A DNA stretch of 26,498 bases from Chara braunii (GCA_003427395.1 BFEA01000247.1:1949311-1975808), one strand, 5' to 3'; shown: positions 19,082-26,471, numbered from the stretch's first letter. Numbers and translations: made by a program. Notes: generated from the letters alone by a model not told the origin.

Positions 19082-21786
19082 GGTACCTTTCATGGTGCGC
19101 AATTAAAGATGGAAGTCTGATTTCAACAACCAGGTACACCTCATTCCTTCCCTACAGAACTGCCCCCCATACTGACATCTCTGCACATAGCAGAAGCTGT
19201 AGGGATCGGTTCCGTTGACCCCTTCGTCATAAAGTTTCACGATCCTTGTGTCAACATGCTCTCATTGCCACACAGATTGCCACACATTGCCTGCCACACA
19301 TTGCGACACATTGCCGCATAGCTTCAGGATTGTACTTATAATCGACAAGGCATTTCTTCAGCTCCTGATGTGAAGTGCAATTCACAAACTCCTCCTCGTG
19401 AGGTTTCTCCTGACATGTTTTATAGCCAAAGCGAGAAAAACGACAAAACGAAAAAATACTCACCCTTAGTAATATGTACCACCCCACCACTGCCCTCTTT
19501 CTGAGGGAATCGTTTCTGAAAGCACATAAGCGCATCAAATGAAATGCGACTTCTTTGAGGAAACGATCGTTGGAATTCCCCAGCAGAACTTCGGCGTGCC
19601 GATCCATTATCACAGCGAAGATCGGAATGAAGACCCTCCAGAAGTCAAGGGACTGAGCCTTGGTGAGCAAAGCCGTTAGGGTCGAGCTGATGCACTCCAG
19701 CTTCCCATAGTCCGTGGTCACAGATCGGCGGCTAACTGCAGCAGAGAAGATTTCCAGCAGCTCCAGTGTTTGAAGACTGACAGCGACACACAGGTTGCCC
19801 TCCCAGACCGACTGCAAAACGGAGACGAAAGAGAATAGGCGTACAAATCACAGTGCATGCCCAAACACACAGCACAAGAGCACAGCCATTCAGACACAAG
19901 TACCGTCTTCTGGACAGTCCACTTTAATATCATAATAATAATCATCAAGAATCACCCAAAGGGAAATAAGAGACGTGTCCGTATATATGAGTTTGATGAA
20001 CACATAGCCTCCTTCTGTCAAGGGGAAGTCTATGTTCACGAGTTGAACATATAGCTTCTGAAAAAAAAAAAAAAAAAAAAAAAAAAGGCCTCTGTCGAGC
20101 GGATTGGCCATGGCCACCGTGCTGCGCTGCGTCCAGCAGCATTGTAACCAAGCGCCCATGCATGCAATCATTGCAATGTCTTTGTCCCGTGCCTGCTCCA
20201 GTGTGCGCTCAAGCAGCGCTCACGCAGCGCTCACGCAGCAGCGACAGGGCAGAATGTGTCTGGACTGCAGGAAGGCACTTTCCTTCATGGAAAGTGATCA
20301 GTCGCATGGGCCTCGCCTGGCTCCAGGCCTGAGACCCAGCAGCTGTGCCCCTGAACCCAGTACCTGCACGCAGGCCCTTCCAGAATGCGCCCTGGGCCCG
20401 GTCGGTTGCAGAGTGCACTACCCAACATGGCTGCTTCTTTTTCATTGCCCGAAAGCCCTCAGGCCACATCATGCCTCTTGTCCCCCGTTCCTGCTCACAC
20501 AGCCTCCCACACGAGGGTCCTTGTGGACGTAGCTAACTGGCGCGGGGCTCAGGGCTTGTCGACCGACGAACACCCAAAAAATAGGGCCCCCGAATATTCT
20601 GGCCAGCCTTCCTTCACTTAAGGCGGCCACCATATGGGCTTTGGGGCTTTGCCGGTGGGCCTATGATCCTTGCAGCCTGGTTAGACCGCCACTACCTTTC
20701 CCGTTGTTGGGAAAAGTGGGAATATAGCCTACACGAAATTCTTCGGGGCCCCAGCCAAAATCAGGCCGCCGCTGGTTAATTTCATCGGCGGCCTACTTTT
20801 CGTTTCCCACCTTCGAGACTTGCGGGTACCGGCCCGCTGCCAACACCTTGGAAAGTAGTGGTCCTTTTTTTTTTCCTTTCCCACTCATATGCATCACACT
20901 ACCTATCGTAATATGTAAGTCCTGTTCTGCAATTGATTGCGGATATGCGTCAACTCTCCTTAATAATTCCCAGCCTCTGCTCTATGCGGGGAGCAGTACC
21001 GCAATTCCTACCACCCGGCGAGAGCTAGAAAGGGCGAGAGCCAGACCCTCCCACAACCAGCCAGGAGACCCAAGTCCTTTAAAACTTGAAATAAAGTTTA
21101 ATAAACTGATCGAGAGTTCACGGAACAATGCTAAGGCCTAACCCCTTCTTCTCTAGAAAAGTGGACATAAACCGTAGGACTTCAAAGGCAAGCTAGTCAC
21201 ATCACACAAGTGTACACTATTTCGCACAGCATCGCCACTTAACGCACATGTACGAACTCTACAGTACATGGATACGAACTCTGCAGTACACGTGAAGATA
21301 GCCATCGCTGTAGAGTGAGGAGAGAGGTGAGATGTTGATCAGTTCATTGTTTCCTTACAATTAATTTCCACACAACATGAAAATCTCCAACAAGGTTCCT
21401 GATTACTGGGTGTAATGGGGACTGTGACCATAACATTGAATGGGTGAGGCCAAAACATTTGAAGATGGCTAGAGGGGGGGGGGGGGGGGGGGGGGGGCAG
21501 TCCGGCGTACCATCTCCTGACGCAGGCTTGGCTGAAGTGCTTCGCGAAGAACCCGTGAGGCCTCCTTCTTGCTCAACGAAATCTGACTTATCGATTCCCT
21601 GATACTCAACCGTGAGAAACTTTGTGAAGGACTCCTCTGTGGACTTGCCCTCGCAGAAAAGCCCCCCTCGATTACAAACTAACAGAATAAAAACGAAAAA
21701 GGAAAAAGACAGGACAGTACACAGCCAAGGTCAGCTTTGAAGCATAAGTTGCATAACAGACCAGCACTACCTTCAGAATACATTCA

Positions 21787-21855
<69 letters not shown>

Positions 21856-21856
21856 N

Positions 21857-21926
<70 letters not shown>

Positions 21927-23826
21927 AAAAGACGTGCAGAAGGGGGATGCAAGCCTGACCGCACCTTATTATCTTGCCGGGCTGCATCAGCAAAGTAGTG
22001 ATTGGTGGAAGGTGCCAGCTTCTCTGTGTACTTCGGGGAACCGGATGCATCATCGTCAGGGGTTGCTGGTGGTGGTGCAGAACCTGGCGTAACCAGCTTT
22101 TGCTGCAATCAGCAAACAAAAGAAAAAGAATAAGGGGTCTTATAAGACTCTTATTAAATCCTCAGAAGAAAGGCTGAGGACCTATGTAGACCTGGGAGCT
22201 AACGTTGGAGTCAGAGCCTACGTTGGTAATGAGAACTAATCACCTTTGCTGCTGGCACGGACTTCGCCACCACAGAATTCCCATGCAATCTCTGAGACCA
22301 AAGATCCTGTCCATTCTATCTGTCAGGAGTTGGCGAATCTGGACAGTTCATGAATCTGGACATGCAATTCACAACTAGAAACCAGCCACAAAGGTTGGTG
22401 GATCTGGACTCGCACAATCCACAACTGGAACCCAGACACCAAGTTTCCAAGATGGTGGAACCTTGTATCACATACTGATTTTCAGGGACAAATTGAGCGT
22501 CAAACTCAGGACGTTAGACTTTTCCTTTTGATAGGCCCTTCAGCACCCAGAAGCAGCACTCTCATTCCTCGGCAATCCCTTTGGATATGAATGTATTATT
22601 ACCAAATCTTGAAATCTATTAATAATTTAATACCAAATCTCAACACCCCGCTAACAACACCTTTACAACTCCAGTTGGGGATGGCACAAGTTAAACACTA
22701 GACAAACACTAGACAAACACTAGACTTCCACCCTAGACAAACACTAGACAAACACTAGACAAACACTAGACTTCCACCCTGCTAGGGCGAACTAAGGCCC
22801 GCTGATAGTAACGCATGGGGGCTGGATGTTCGTCCAGTATGGAGCTCCGCAACAGGACCGCGCGCATTGGACAAAAAGGTTTCACCACTGGTGAGCCCAA
22901 AATCACCACTGGGATTTTGCAACAGGCCGCCTACTCGACGAAAAGGTTGCAGCGCAGAGTCTTTTCCCCTTTACAATGCCTCACTCCAGGGACAGCCCCC
23001 AACTCCAGAGCAAATTGCAGACGCTAAGTGTTTTTGCCACTTGTTCTGGGTTACCATGGTGCGATGCTTACTGCATCAGAGAGCAACCCATGCTGTGAGA
23101 GCCATGTGTAAAATGATGCCAGTGCCTCTCTGGACGCTCCCATGACTACAGCCATCACCATCTCTAAAGCTATCTTAATAATCCCATGCGCAACACTGGG
23201 CCCCAGCATGACCCTGGGCACAAGTTCGACAGCCATTAAGGACTCAGGAACGACAACGACGTGATGTTGATCTGCAAACCATCTACTGAATTACCGCTGT
23301 CTTTGACGGGGCTCGTTCGCCTTCCGTTACAAGCAGGTGTCGATTGGCTGTTCTGTCATCAACAATACGACTACAAGCAACGGTTCCGCAATCGGACGAT
23401 ACTCAGACCAGAACAACTTCAACTGAGCTCTGGACGGAAGTCAGGTACGTCCAGGTCAACGTGGAATTCCAGTCAGACAGGTCCAGGACATGTATCTCCC
23501 GGAAAGCTCTAGTGGAGTGCACCCTCCGAGCGTTGTTTTCCCCTTCAGCGTGTTTCCGCTACTTCCCGTGCTGTATAAAGAGCGGTAAAATGAAGAGTGA
23601 AATTATTAATATTTGTGCAATTTCTGTCACAAGTTTGACATACCTCAAAGAAAGTGAGGCATTCCTCCATGAATTTAAAGAAAAGTCGCGTTCTTGCTTC
23701 ACTTTGCTGCCATAACTTCACCACCGTCTCCAGATCGAGGTTCCTCAGTATCGAGAGCACACAGATGAGCATTTCCCTTTTCTCCGATGGATGAAGATTG
23801 AAATAGATAGACACTTCATCGAAGAT
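14603..23826 (-). CDS. SPK1: SPIKE1-like DOCK-family RhoGEF, C-terminal 879 residues, six exons, 5' partial
   Basis: Join on the minus strand: 23826-23644, 22102-21965, 21678-21511, 19811-19464, 17302-16940, 16042-14603 (stop included). The product corresponds to the C-terminal part of plant SPIKE1, a DOCK protein that loads GTP onto ROP/RAC GTPases and acts upstream of SCAR/WAVE-ARP2/3 actin nucleation, associated with endoplasmic-reticulum exit sites in Arabidopsis. Visible family landmarks in order: LHPSEKREML, WQQSEARTRLFFKFMEECL, GSPKYTEKL, TTDYGKLECI, LTITLSELMSDV, PDLHIMWLLHLCESHQE, QSWAEAAQCAV, VYREPRDVRLGD, DTPFTKNGKTQGGLEDQWKR, QGSVAVQVNSG and EDQEFHSQL. The last 479 residues carry the catalytic DHR2 domain. 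Every intron is GT-AG and phase 0, with exons of 61, 46, 56, 116, 121 and 479 codons. The N-terminal half (C2-like DHR1 region) is outside the window. Gene identity is very secure; exon edges were set by homology and splice consensus without transcript data. Confidence 0.95.
16043..16939 (-). other. SPK1 intron e-f (897 bp)
   Basis: Begins GTGAGC and ends TGCCAG on the minus strand. Holds one diverged inverted-repeat element (16557-16717) and T-rich sequence near 16300; nothing else recognised. Confidence 0.85.
16557..16717. mobile_element. Miniature inverted-repeat element, diverged copy in SPK1 intron e-f
   Basis: Right end GATGCATGTAGACTGTCGAG then TAGTGGAGCGAGGCC; left end an imperfect inverse, GTGCCTCTCACTCCACT...CTCTGTATGTCTTTCGAC. 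The right half aligns with the copy at 26014-26160 (GAATG-A-CCGG, GTCCAGATGCAT). Confidence 0.6.
16940..17302 (-). CDS. SPK1: SPK1 exon e, 121 codons
   Basis: Acceptor ATCTGCAG|AAT, donor GAG|GTGAGC. It carries the strongly conserved VMLTITLSELMSDV motif and ends with NRWDWGEVQHLRNMLLNIL, leading to the DASIDHSRE edge where SPIKE1 has DASLGHA. It contains a longer acidic/Gly insertion (GYQGGDDVLDML) before NRWDW compared with Arabidopsis SPIKE1 as I recall it. Confidence 0.93.
17536..17610 (-). pseudogene. ORF remnant, copy 1 (unknown family)
   Basis: The minus strand reads RIVILYDEEVNGTDSLQRLL and continues AAKKHPNVHV. It is about 85% identical to 19182-19254, in the same orientation, where a base is lost after NGTDP and the frame breaks. 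Neither joins the SPK1 frame by a splice site I can justify. Confidence 0.45.
17933..18260 (+). repeat. Two direct copies of an approx. 100-bp unit
   Basis: GCCGTTTTTCCTGGATTTTT...AATAAAAAGAAAAAAATGTAAG...TTTCTTTGCATGAGTG...GAACCTCAACGGTAA (17933-18043) recurs as 18163-18262 with a shortened tail. Confidence 0.8.
18274..18395. mobile_element. Miniature inverted-repeat element, 122 bp, in SPK1 intron d-e
   Basis: Left GGGCTCGCTGCACAACTCTC, right GAGTAGTGCAGCGAGGCCC (inverse). It has the same length (122 bp) and the same interior (GACAAAA, GGCG.TGTA..TT.CCAT.TTCTAG, CAAGATTCA.TCTC) as the copy at 26350-26471. One undetermined base at 18374. Confidence 0.75.
18541..18612 (-). mobile_element. 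Partial inverted copy of the 122-bp element interior
   Basis: GAATGAATCTTCCACCAGAA, then CATGGAAAGATACACCGCC and TTTGTGCATGTCG match the reverse complement of the interior of 18274-18395. The GAACATGGAAAGATACACCG word returns again at 18681-18700. Confidence 0.6.
18708..18739. repeat. (CA)n microsatellite
   Basis: 32 bases of CA inside SPK1 intron d-e. Confidence 0.97.
19049..19081. repeat. (AAT)n microsatellite
   Basis: About eleven ATA/AAT units inside SPK1 intron d-e. Confidence 0.95.
19182..19254 (-). pseudogene. ORF remnant, copy 2 (unknown family)
   Basis: Diverged duplicate of 17536-17610: RIVKLYDEGVNGTDP and then a frameshift. Lies in the same intron. Confidence 0.45.
19464..19811 (-). 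CDS. SPK1: SPK1 exon d, 116 codons
   Basis: Acceptor TTTTGCAG|TCG, donor AGG|GTGAGT. Encodes VWEGNLCVAVSLQTLELLE, TTDYGKLECISSTLTALLT, and NDRFLKEVAFHLMRL...RNDSLRKRAVVG, matching the ARM-like helical region of SPIKE1 closely. The open frame reads on past the donor for about 70 residues, but those residues lose all similarity and the GTGAGT consensus is strong, so the exon stops at 19464. Confidence 0.93.
19906..20060 (-). other. Candidate extra exon inside SPK1 intron c-d
   Basis: Minus strand: T26, CTCAG-like acceptor (TTTTCAG), then an open frame KLYVQLVNIDFPLTEGGYVF, KLIYTDTSLISLWVILDDYY, DIKVDCPED, and G|GTACTT as a possible donor at about 19905. Composition is protein-like. SPIKE1 has no residues at this position in Arabidopsis, so it is either an alternative or lineage-specific exon, a fragment of another gene, or chance. 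Confidence 0.25.
20061..20086. repeat. A26 homopolymer
   Basis: Uninterrupted; reads as a polypyrimidine tract on the strand of the SPK1 gene. Confidence 0.97.
20684..20866. mobile_element. Imperfect foldback element in SPK1 intron c-d
   Basis: GACCGCCACTACCTTTCCCG at the left is an approximate inverse of CTTGGAAAGTAGTGGTCC at the right, and a second inner pair (AAAGTGGGAATATAGCC / GGCCTACTTTTCGTTTCCCA) lies inside. The centre has GGCCGCCGCTGG...ATCGGCGGCC, also self-complementary. Confidence 0.45.
21474..21497. repeat. G24 homopolymer next to the exon c donor
   Basis: 24 consecutive G on the plus strand; the SPK1 exon c boundary is at 21511, so the pre-mRNA would have C24 starting at intron position +14. 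Confidence 0.97.
21511..21678 (-). CDS. SPK1: SPK1 exon c, 56 codons
   Basis: This exon was assembled by hand because it is too short and too AUG-poor to stand out as an ORF. Acceptor CTGTTAG|TTT, donor ATG|GTACGC. It encodes a Ser/Arg-rich stretch (ASPQRSPSQSFSRLSIRES) followed by SRVLREALQPSLRQEM, which aligns with the SLRE...ALRESLHPILRQ stretch of plant SPIKE1. A run of 24 G on the plus strand (C on the coding strand) starts 13 bases past the donor. Confidence 0.88.
21786..21923. repeat. (CA)n(GA)n compound microsatellite with an N
   Basis: About 46 bases of CA followed by about 90 of GA, one undetermined base at 21856. It occupies nearly half of the 286-bp SPK1 intron b-c. Confidence 0.97.
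21965..22102 (-). CDS. SPK1: SPK1 exon b, 46 codons
   Basis: Acceptor GATTGCAG|CAA, donor AAG|GTGCGG, a less common but valid GT donor. It opens with a Pro/Ala/Asp-rich linker (TPGSAPPPATPDDDASGSPK) and runs into the conserved SPKYTEKLAPSTNHYF segment. The linker is the variable part in SPIKE1 homologues. The next intron downstream is only 286 bp and is almost half filled by an (AC)n(AG)n microsatellite. Confidence 0.9.
22103..23643 (-). other. SPK1 intron a-b (1,541 bp)
   Basis: Begins GTATGT and ends TTGCAG on the minus strand. It holds an 11-12-bp minisatellite (22692-22779) and otherwise unremarkable single-copy-looking DNA. Short open frames at 22815-23236 on both strands show no family I recognise and I do not call them genes. 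Confidence 0.85.
22692..22779. repeat. Minisatellite (AAACACTAGAC)n with a higher-order period
   Basis: Three AAACACTAGAC units, then TTCCACCCTAGAC, three more AAACACTAGAC units, then TTCCACCCT. Inside SPK1 intron a-b. Confidence 0.92.
23644..23826 (-). CDS. SPK1: SPK1 exon a (first visible), 61 codons
   Basis: The exon begins after a CTCTGCAG acceptor and ends GAG|GTATGT. It encodes IFDEVSIYFNLHPSEKREML and then, after a short stretch, WQQSEARTRLFFKFMEECL, the helical-repeat region ahead of DHR2 in SPIKE1. Both edges fall between codons. No further upstream exon (the expected preceding residues would end in a short helix and Q) was found in the 2.6 kb to the window end, so that exon is outside, or was lost where the assembly is broken by adapter junctions. 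Confidence 0.92.
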
Positions 23827-23878
23827 CTGCAGAGCAGAAAAACATACAGACATGTGATCAGCAACCTCACTCTTACCA

Positions 23879-23950
23879 ACTGACCTAGCTCAGTTGGTAC
23901 ACCCCTGAACTGTTGAAATACAGACCTACCTGACTTCAAACTCCACAAGA
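23879..23950 (+). tRNA. Degenerate tRNA-like sequence (tRNA relic or SINE head)
   Basis: TAGCTCAGTTGGTA (23886-23899) is a perfect RNA-polymerase-III A box as found in tRNA D arms. GACTTCAAACTCC (23932-23944) resembles the B box GGTTCAAATCC at normal distance. The D, T and acceptor stems do not pair well, so it is not a functional tRNA. Confidence 0.4.
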
Positions 23951-23992
23951 AGCAGATGAGCAAAGCACCACTACATCACACATCGGCCCGCG

Positions 23993-24450
23993 GGTGTCAG
24001 CACAAAACCCGCACCACTTCGGAGGCCGCCAATTTTTTTTACAACGGCGGGCCTGGCCACGTGGCCCCTCCAAGTTTTGCTTGTGGCGACAAAAACTTTC
24101 TGCAAGGGCACAATGATCAGTTTGATGATGATATCTGAAGGCTGTAGCCGTTTCAAAGGGAAAAAAAGAACCTCTTTTACTTCTCTTTGACTAAATCCGT
24201 GGCCCCTGTGTGTGACCGGGTTAAGCAGCAGTGGTGGGTGGGTCACGTGCCGTTGAAACTGAGTTGCGTGGATTGCAGTCTCCTTTTCTTTTTCTGTGTG
24301 GTGTGTGTGGTTTTGACATCACACCCTTTCTCTTATACACATCTAGATGTGTATAAGAGACAGTCTGTGTGGTGTGTGTGCGTTTGACATCACAACCCCG
24401 CAGCGGTGGGTTGGATGTCACAACCGGTATGATTCCACTTTTGAACACCG
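23993..24450 (+). repeat. Approx. 400-bp dispersed repeat, copy 1 (interrupted by adapter)
   Basis: From GGTGTCAGCACAAAACCCGC to CCACTTTTGAACACCG. Nearly identical to 25339-25722, except that a TCTGTGTGGTGTGTGTG...TTTGACATCACA stretch is present twice, once on each side of the adapter at 24330. Confidence 0.92.
24330..24363. other. Residual Nextera mate-pair junction, partial
   Basis: CTCTTATACACATCT plus AGATGTGTATAAGAGACAG (15 + 19 bases). It falls inside a repeat copy and duplicates about 35 bp of it, as expected if an adapter-containing read joined two repeat copies. Confidence 0.98.
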
Positions 24451-25044
24451 TGCGAGGAAGATGAGCAATAGTGAACTCCAGCAATCAAACAGCATCATTC
24501 ATACGAGTCCAGATAGTCGTGACCTCGAACCAAAAGCAGCATTGCATCACGAGAATCACCAAATAAGAACACACCAAGAGTTCATAACTGACAATGCTGA
24601 AATAGTCCAATCATCATCAACGAAGAACCAGAGTTGATATCCTATCTGGCGCTCGGCGCCCAGACTACATATGGCAGATCCTATCTAGCCTATACTACGA
24701 AGCAGAAATATGACATCAACAGCATTCCCGAGGTATGAGCACATGGCGACCAATGGCGCACGCTTCCAGCACCAGGTATGTCTCGCGCTACACTCACAAC
24801 CTCGTTCCCCAACTCACAGATGCCACTAGCACCCAGGGACCACCCTGCGCTTCACCCAGCGTACAGCAGCGCAGCTCAGCTATGGCTGCGTGCTCCTTCC
24901 CTGCTCGCCCGTGAGAGCGTAGGCGCCAGCCAGCAAATAGCGCAGCAGCAGCGCTTGCGCAGCATGCAGCCAGCACCCGAATGCCGAATGAGGAGGCAGG
25001 CCCTTCCCTATATCGAAGTGGCCTGCCCGCGTCCAGTCCAGGAA
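24451..25044. other. No supported gene between two adapter junctions
   Basis: About 600 bases of anonymous sequence; the GC-rich part from 24760 has open frames on both strands without recognisable protein. Its placement relative to both sides is uncertain. Confidence 0.5.
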
Positions 25045-25082
25045 CTGTCTCTTATACACATCTAGATGTGTATAAGAGACAG
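25045..25082. other. Residual Nextera mate-pair junction, complete 38 bp
   Basis: CTGTCTCTTATACACATCT followed directly by AGATGTGTATAAGAGACAG: two full 19-base Tn5 mosaic ends in inverted orientation. Confidence 0.99.
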
Positions 25083-25338
25083 GTGCCCAACTGCTTTCGG
25101 CCTGTGTTTGGCCCGGTACCCGTATCCAGCCCAGGGCCTGCTTCATGCATTCACACAGGCGGCCCAGGGCCTGGGTTCACTCAACCAACTGGCGCTGCGC
25201 AACTGCCTGAATTTCCCTGAGTTGCGTGGTGGCCAGAAAAGGGCCCTGAGGGCCTCGTCGAGCCTGCCTTCACTTAGGGCGGCCGACGGGCTGCAAAAAT
25301 GGGGGCCTTGTGGGGCTCTTAGAGGCAGTGGCCTCGCA

Positions 25339-25722
25339 GGTGTCAGCACAAAACCCGCACCACTTCGGAGGCCGCCGATTTTTTTTTACAACGGCGGGCC
25401 TGGCCACGTGGCCCCTCCAAGTTTTGCTTGTGGCGACAAAAACTTTCTGCAAGGGCACAATGATCAGTTTGATGATGATATCTGAAGGCTGTAGCCGTTT
25501 CAAAGGGGAAAAAAGAACCTCTTTTACTTCTCTTTGACTAAATCTGTGGCCCCTGTGTGTGACCGGGTTAAGCAGCGGTGGTGGGTCACGTGCCGTTGAA
25601 ACTGAGTTGCGTGGATTGCAGTATCCGTGTGCTGTTCTGTGTGGTGTGTGTGCATTTGACATCACAACCCTGCAGCGGTGGGTTGAATGTCACAACCGGT
25701 ATGATTCCACTTTTGAACACCG
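25339..25722 (+). repeat. Approx. 400-bp dispersed repeat, copy 2 (intact)
   Basis: 384 bp; landmarks CACTTCGGAGGCCGCCGATT, GGCCTGGCCACGTGGCCCC, GATCAGTTTGATGATGATAT, GGTGGGTCACGTGCC, GTCACAACCGGTATGATTCC. No protein recognised and no inverted termini seen. Confidence 0.92.
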
Positions 25723-25726
25723 CGTC

Positions 25727-25942
25727 AGGGCTGTAGTGGTTAAGAGACTTGGTTCCTGTGGCTGAGGGTGCTGGTTTCGAGGCTGTGCTTGCGTGGCGGG
25801 GCCTGAAAGCCCTAAAGCAGGGATCAGTAAATCTACTGTGGTCGAGCACCCATCTTTCCTGAAGGCACAAACCGCAAATAGGAGATCCAGAGCTCTTTCG
25901 GGGCAAAAGAGAAAGGGGAAAAAAAAAAAAAAAAAAAAAAAA
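25727..25942 (+). mobile_element. Possible SINE: tRNA-like head and A24 tail
   Basis: The head GGGCTGTAGTGGTTAAGAGA ... GGTGCTGGTTTCGAGGC resembles the Leu/Ser-type A box and a B box (GGTTCGA with an extra T) about 40 bases apart. About 120 bases of unrelated body follow and the segment ends in 24 A. Possible short flanking duplication AACACC on both sides. It starts directly after the end of the 384-bp repeat. Confidence 0.35.
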
Positions 25943-26013
25943 CACCAGAGTGATTGACTGAACTAAGATGTAGGAGGCCGAGTATGCTACAAAAAGATAC
26001 GATATCAGGTATT

Positions 26014-26160
26014 GGGCCTCGCTCCACTTGTCAGCATTCTACATGTACCTGGACTGTTGGTTTTGGCCAGGTACATTCAGACTGATCCAGCATCTTGAAT
26101 GTATCCGGACTACTGCGAGGTCCAGATGCATCTAGAATGCTGTGTAGTGGAGCGAGGCTC
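26014..26160. mobile_element. Miniature inverted-repeat element, 147 bp
   Basis: GGGCCTCGCTCCACTTGTCA...TACCTGGAC at the left is inverted as GTCCAGATGCA...TAGTGGAGCGAGGCTC at the right, about 40 bp per arm with few mismatches. An inner pair (CAGGTACATTCAG / TTGAATGTATCCGG) extends the fold. ATT flanks both ends as a possible 3-bp duplication. Confidence 0.8.
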
Positions 26161-26349
26161 ATTATCAAGTAATATCAACTCCTTTTCCCTTTTCCAGGAT
26201 TTTCAAGCGCCTGGAAAAAAGAAAAAAAAAAACAGAACAATGAGAACATAGGATATCTGATCCGTGGTCCATTAGAAAAAAAACTTAAAAAAAGTTTTAA
26301 AAACAGAAAAACAAAACAGAGCATAGGAACGAGTTGACATGTACCCATT

Positions 26350-26471
26350 GGGCCTCATTCCACTTCTCACCACATGCAGAAGAGACAAAAGATAAGGCGC
26401 TGTACCTTCCCATGTTCTAGCACAAGATTCATTCTCACTTTGCACATTTGGTGAGTAGTGGAGCGAGGCCC
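26350..26471. mobile_element. Miniature inverted-repeat element, 122 bp
   Basis: GGGCCTCATTCCACTTCTCA and TGAGTAGTGGAGCGAGGCCC are terminal inverted repeats; the interior matches the copy at 18274-18395. Confidence 0.8.

Larger units (their letters stand above)
17303..19463 (-). other. SPK1 intron d-e (2,161 bp), repeat-rich
   Basis: Begins GTGAGT and ends CTGCAG on the minus strand. It carries inverted GC-rich arms, a duplicated approx. 75-bp ORF remnant, two direct repeats of approx. 100 bp, a 122-bp inverted-repeat element plus a partial inverted copy, a (CA)n run and an (AAT)n run. The density of duplications suggests repeated insertion and rearrangement inside one intron without loss of the splice sites. 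Confidence 0.85.
19812..21510 (-). other. SPK1 intron c-d (1,699 bp)
   Basis: Begins GTACGC and ends TTGCAG on the minus strand. Contents: a 24-base poly-G (plus strand) next to the donor, an imperfect foldback at about 20684-20866, an A26 tract, and an open exon-like stretch at 19906-20060. The GC-rich part around 20200-20560 has open frames on both strands but no recognisable protein. Confidence 0.85.

Noticed and set aside
19251-19463. Extension of SPK1 exon d past the GTGAGT site
   Set aside because: Similarity to SPIKE1 ends exactly at the donor, and the next exon continues the alignment without a gap.
22692-22779. CRISPR-like repeat array
   Set aside because: Units are 11 bp without unique spacers, in a eukaryotic intron.
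24187-25220. Apparently conserved peptide [11 protein letters not shown] in several frames
   Set aside because: It is the translated Nextera junction, not a protein motif.
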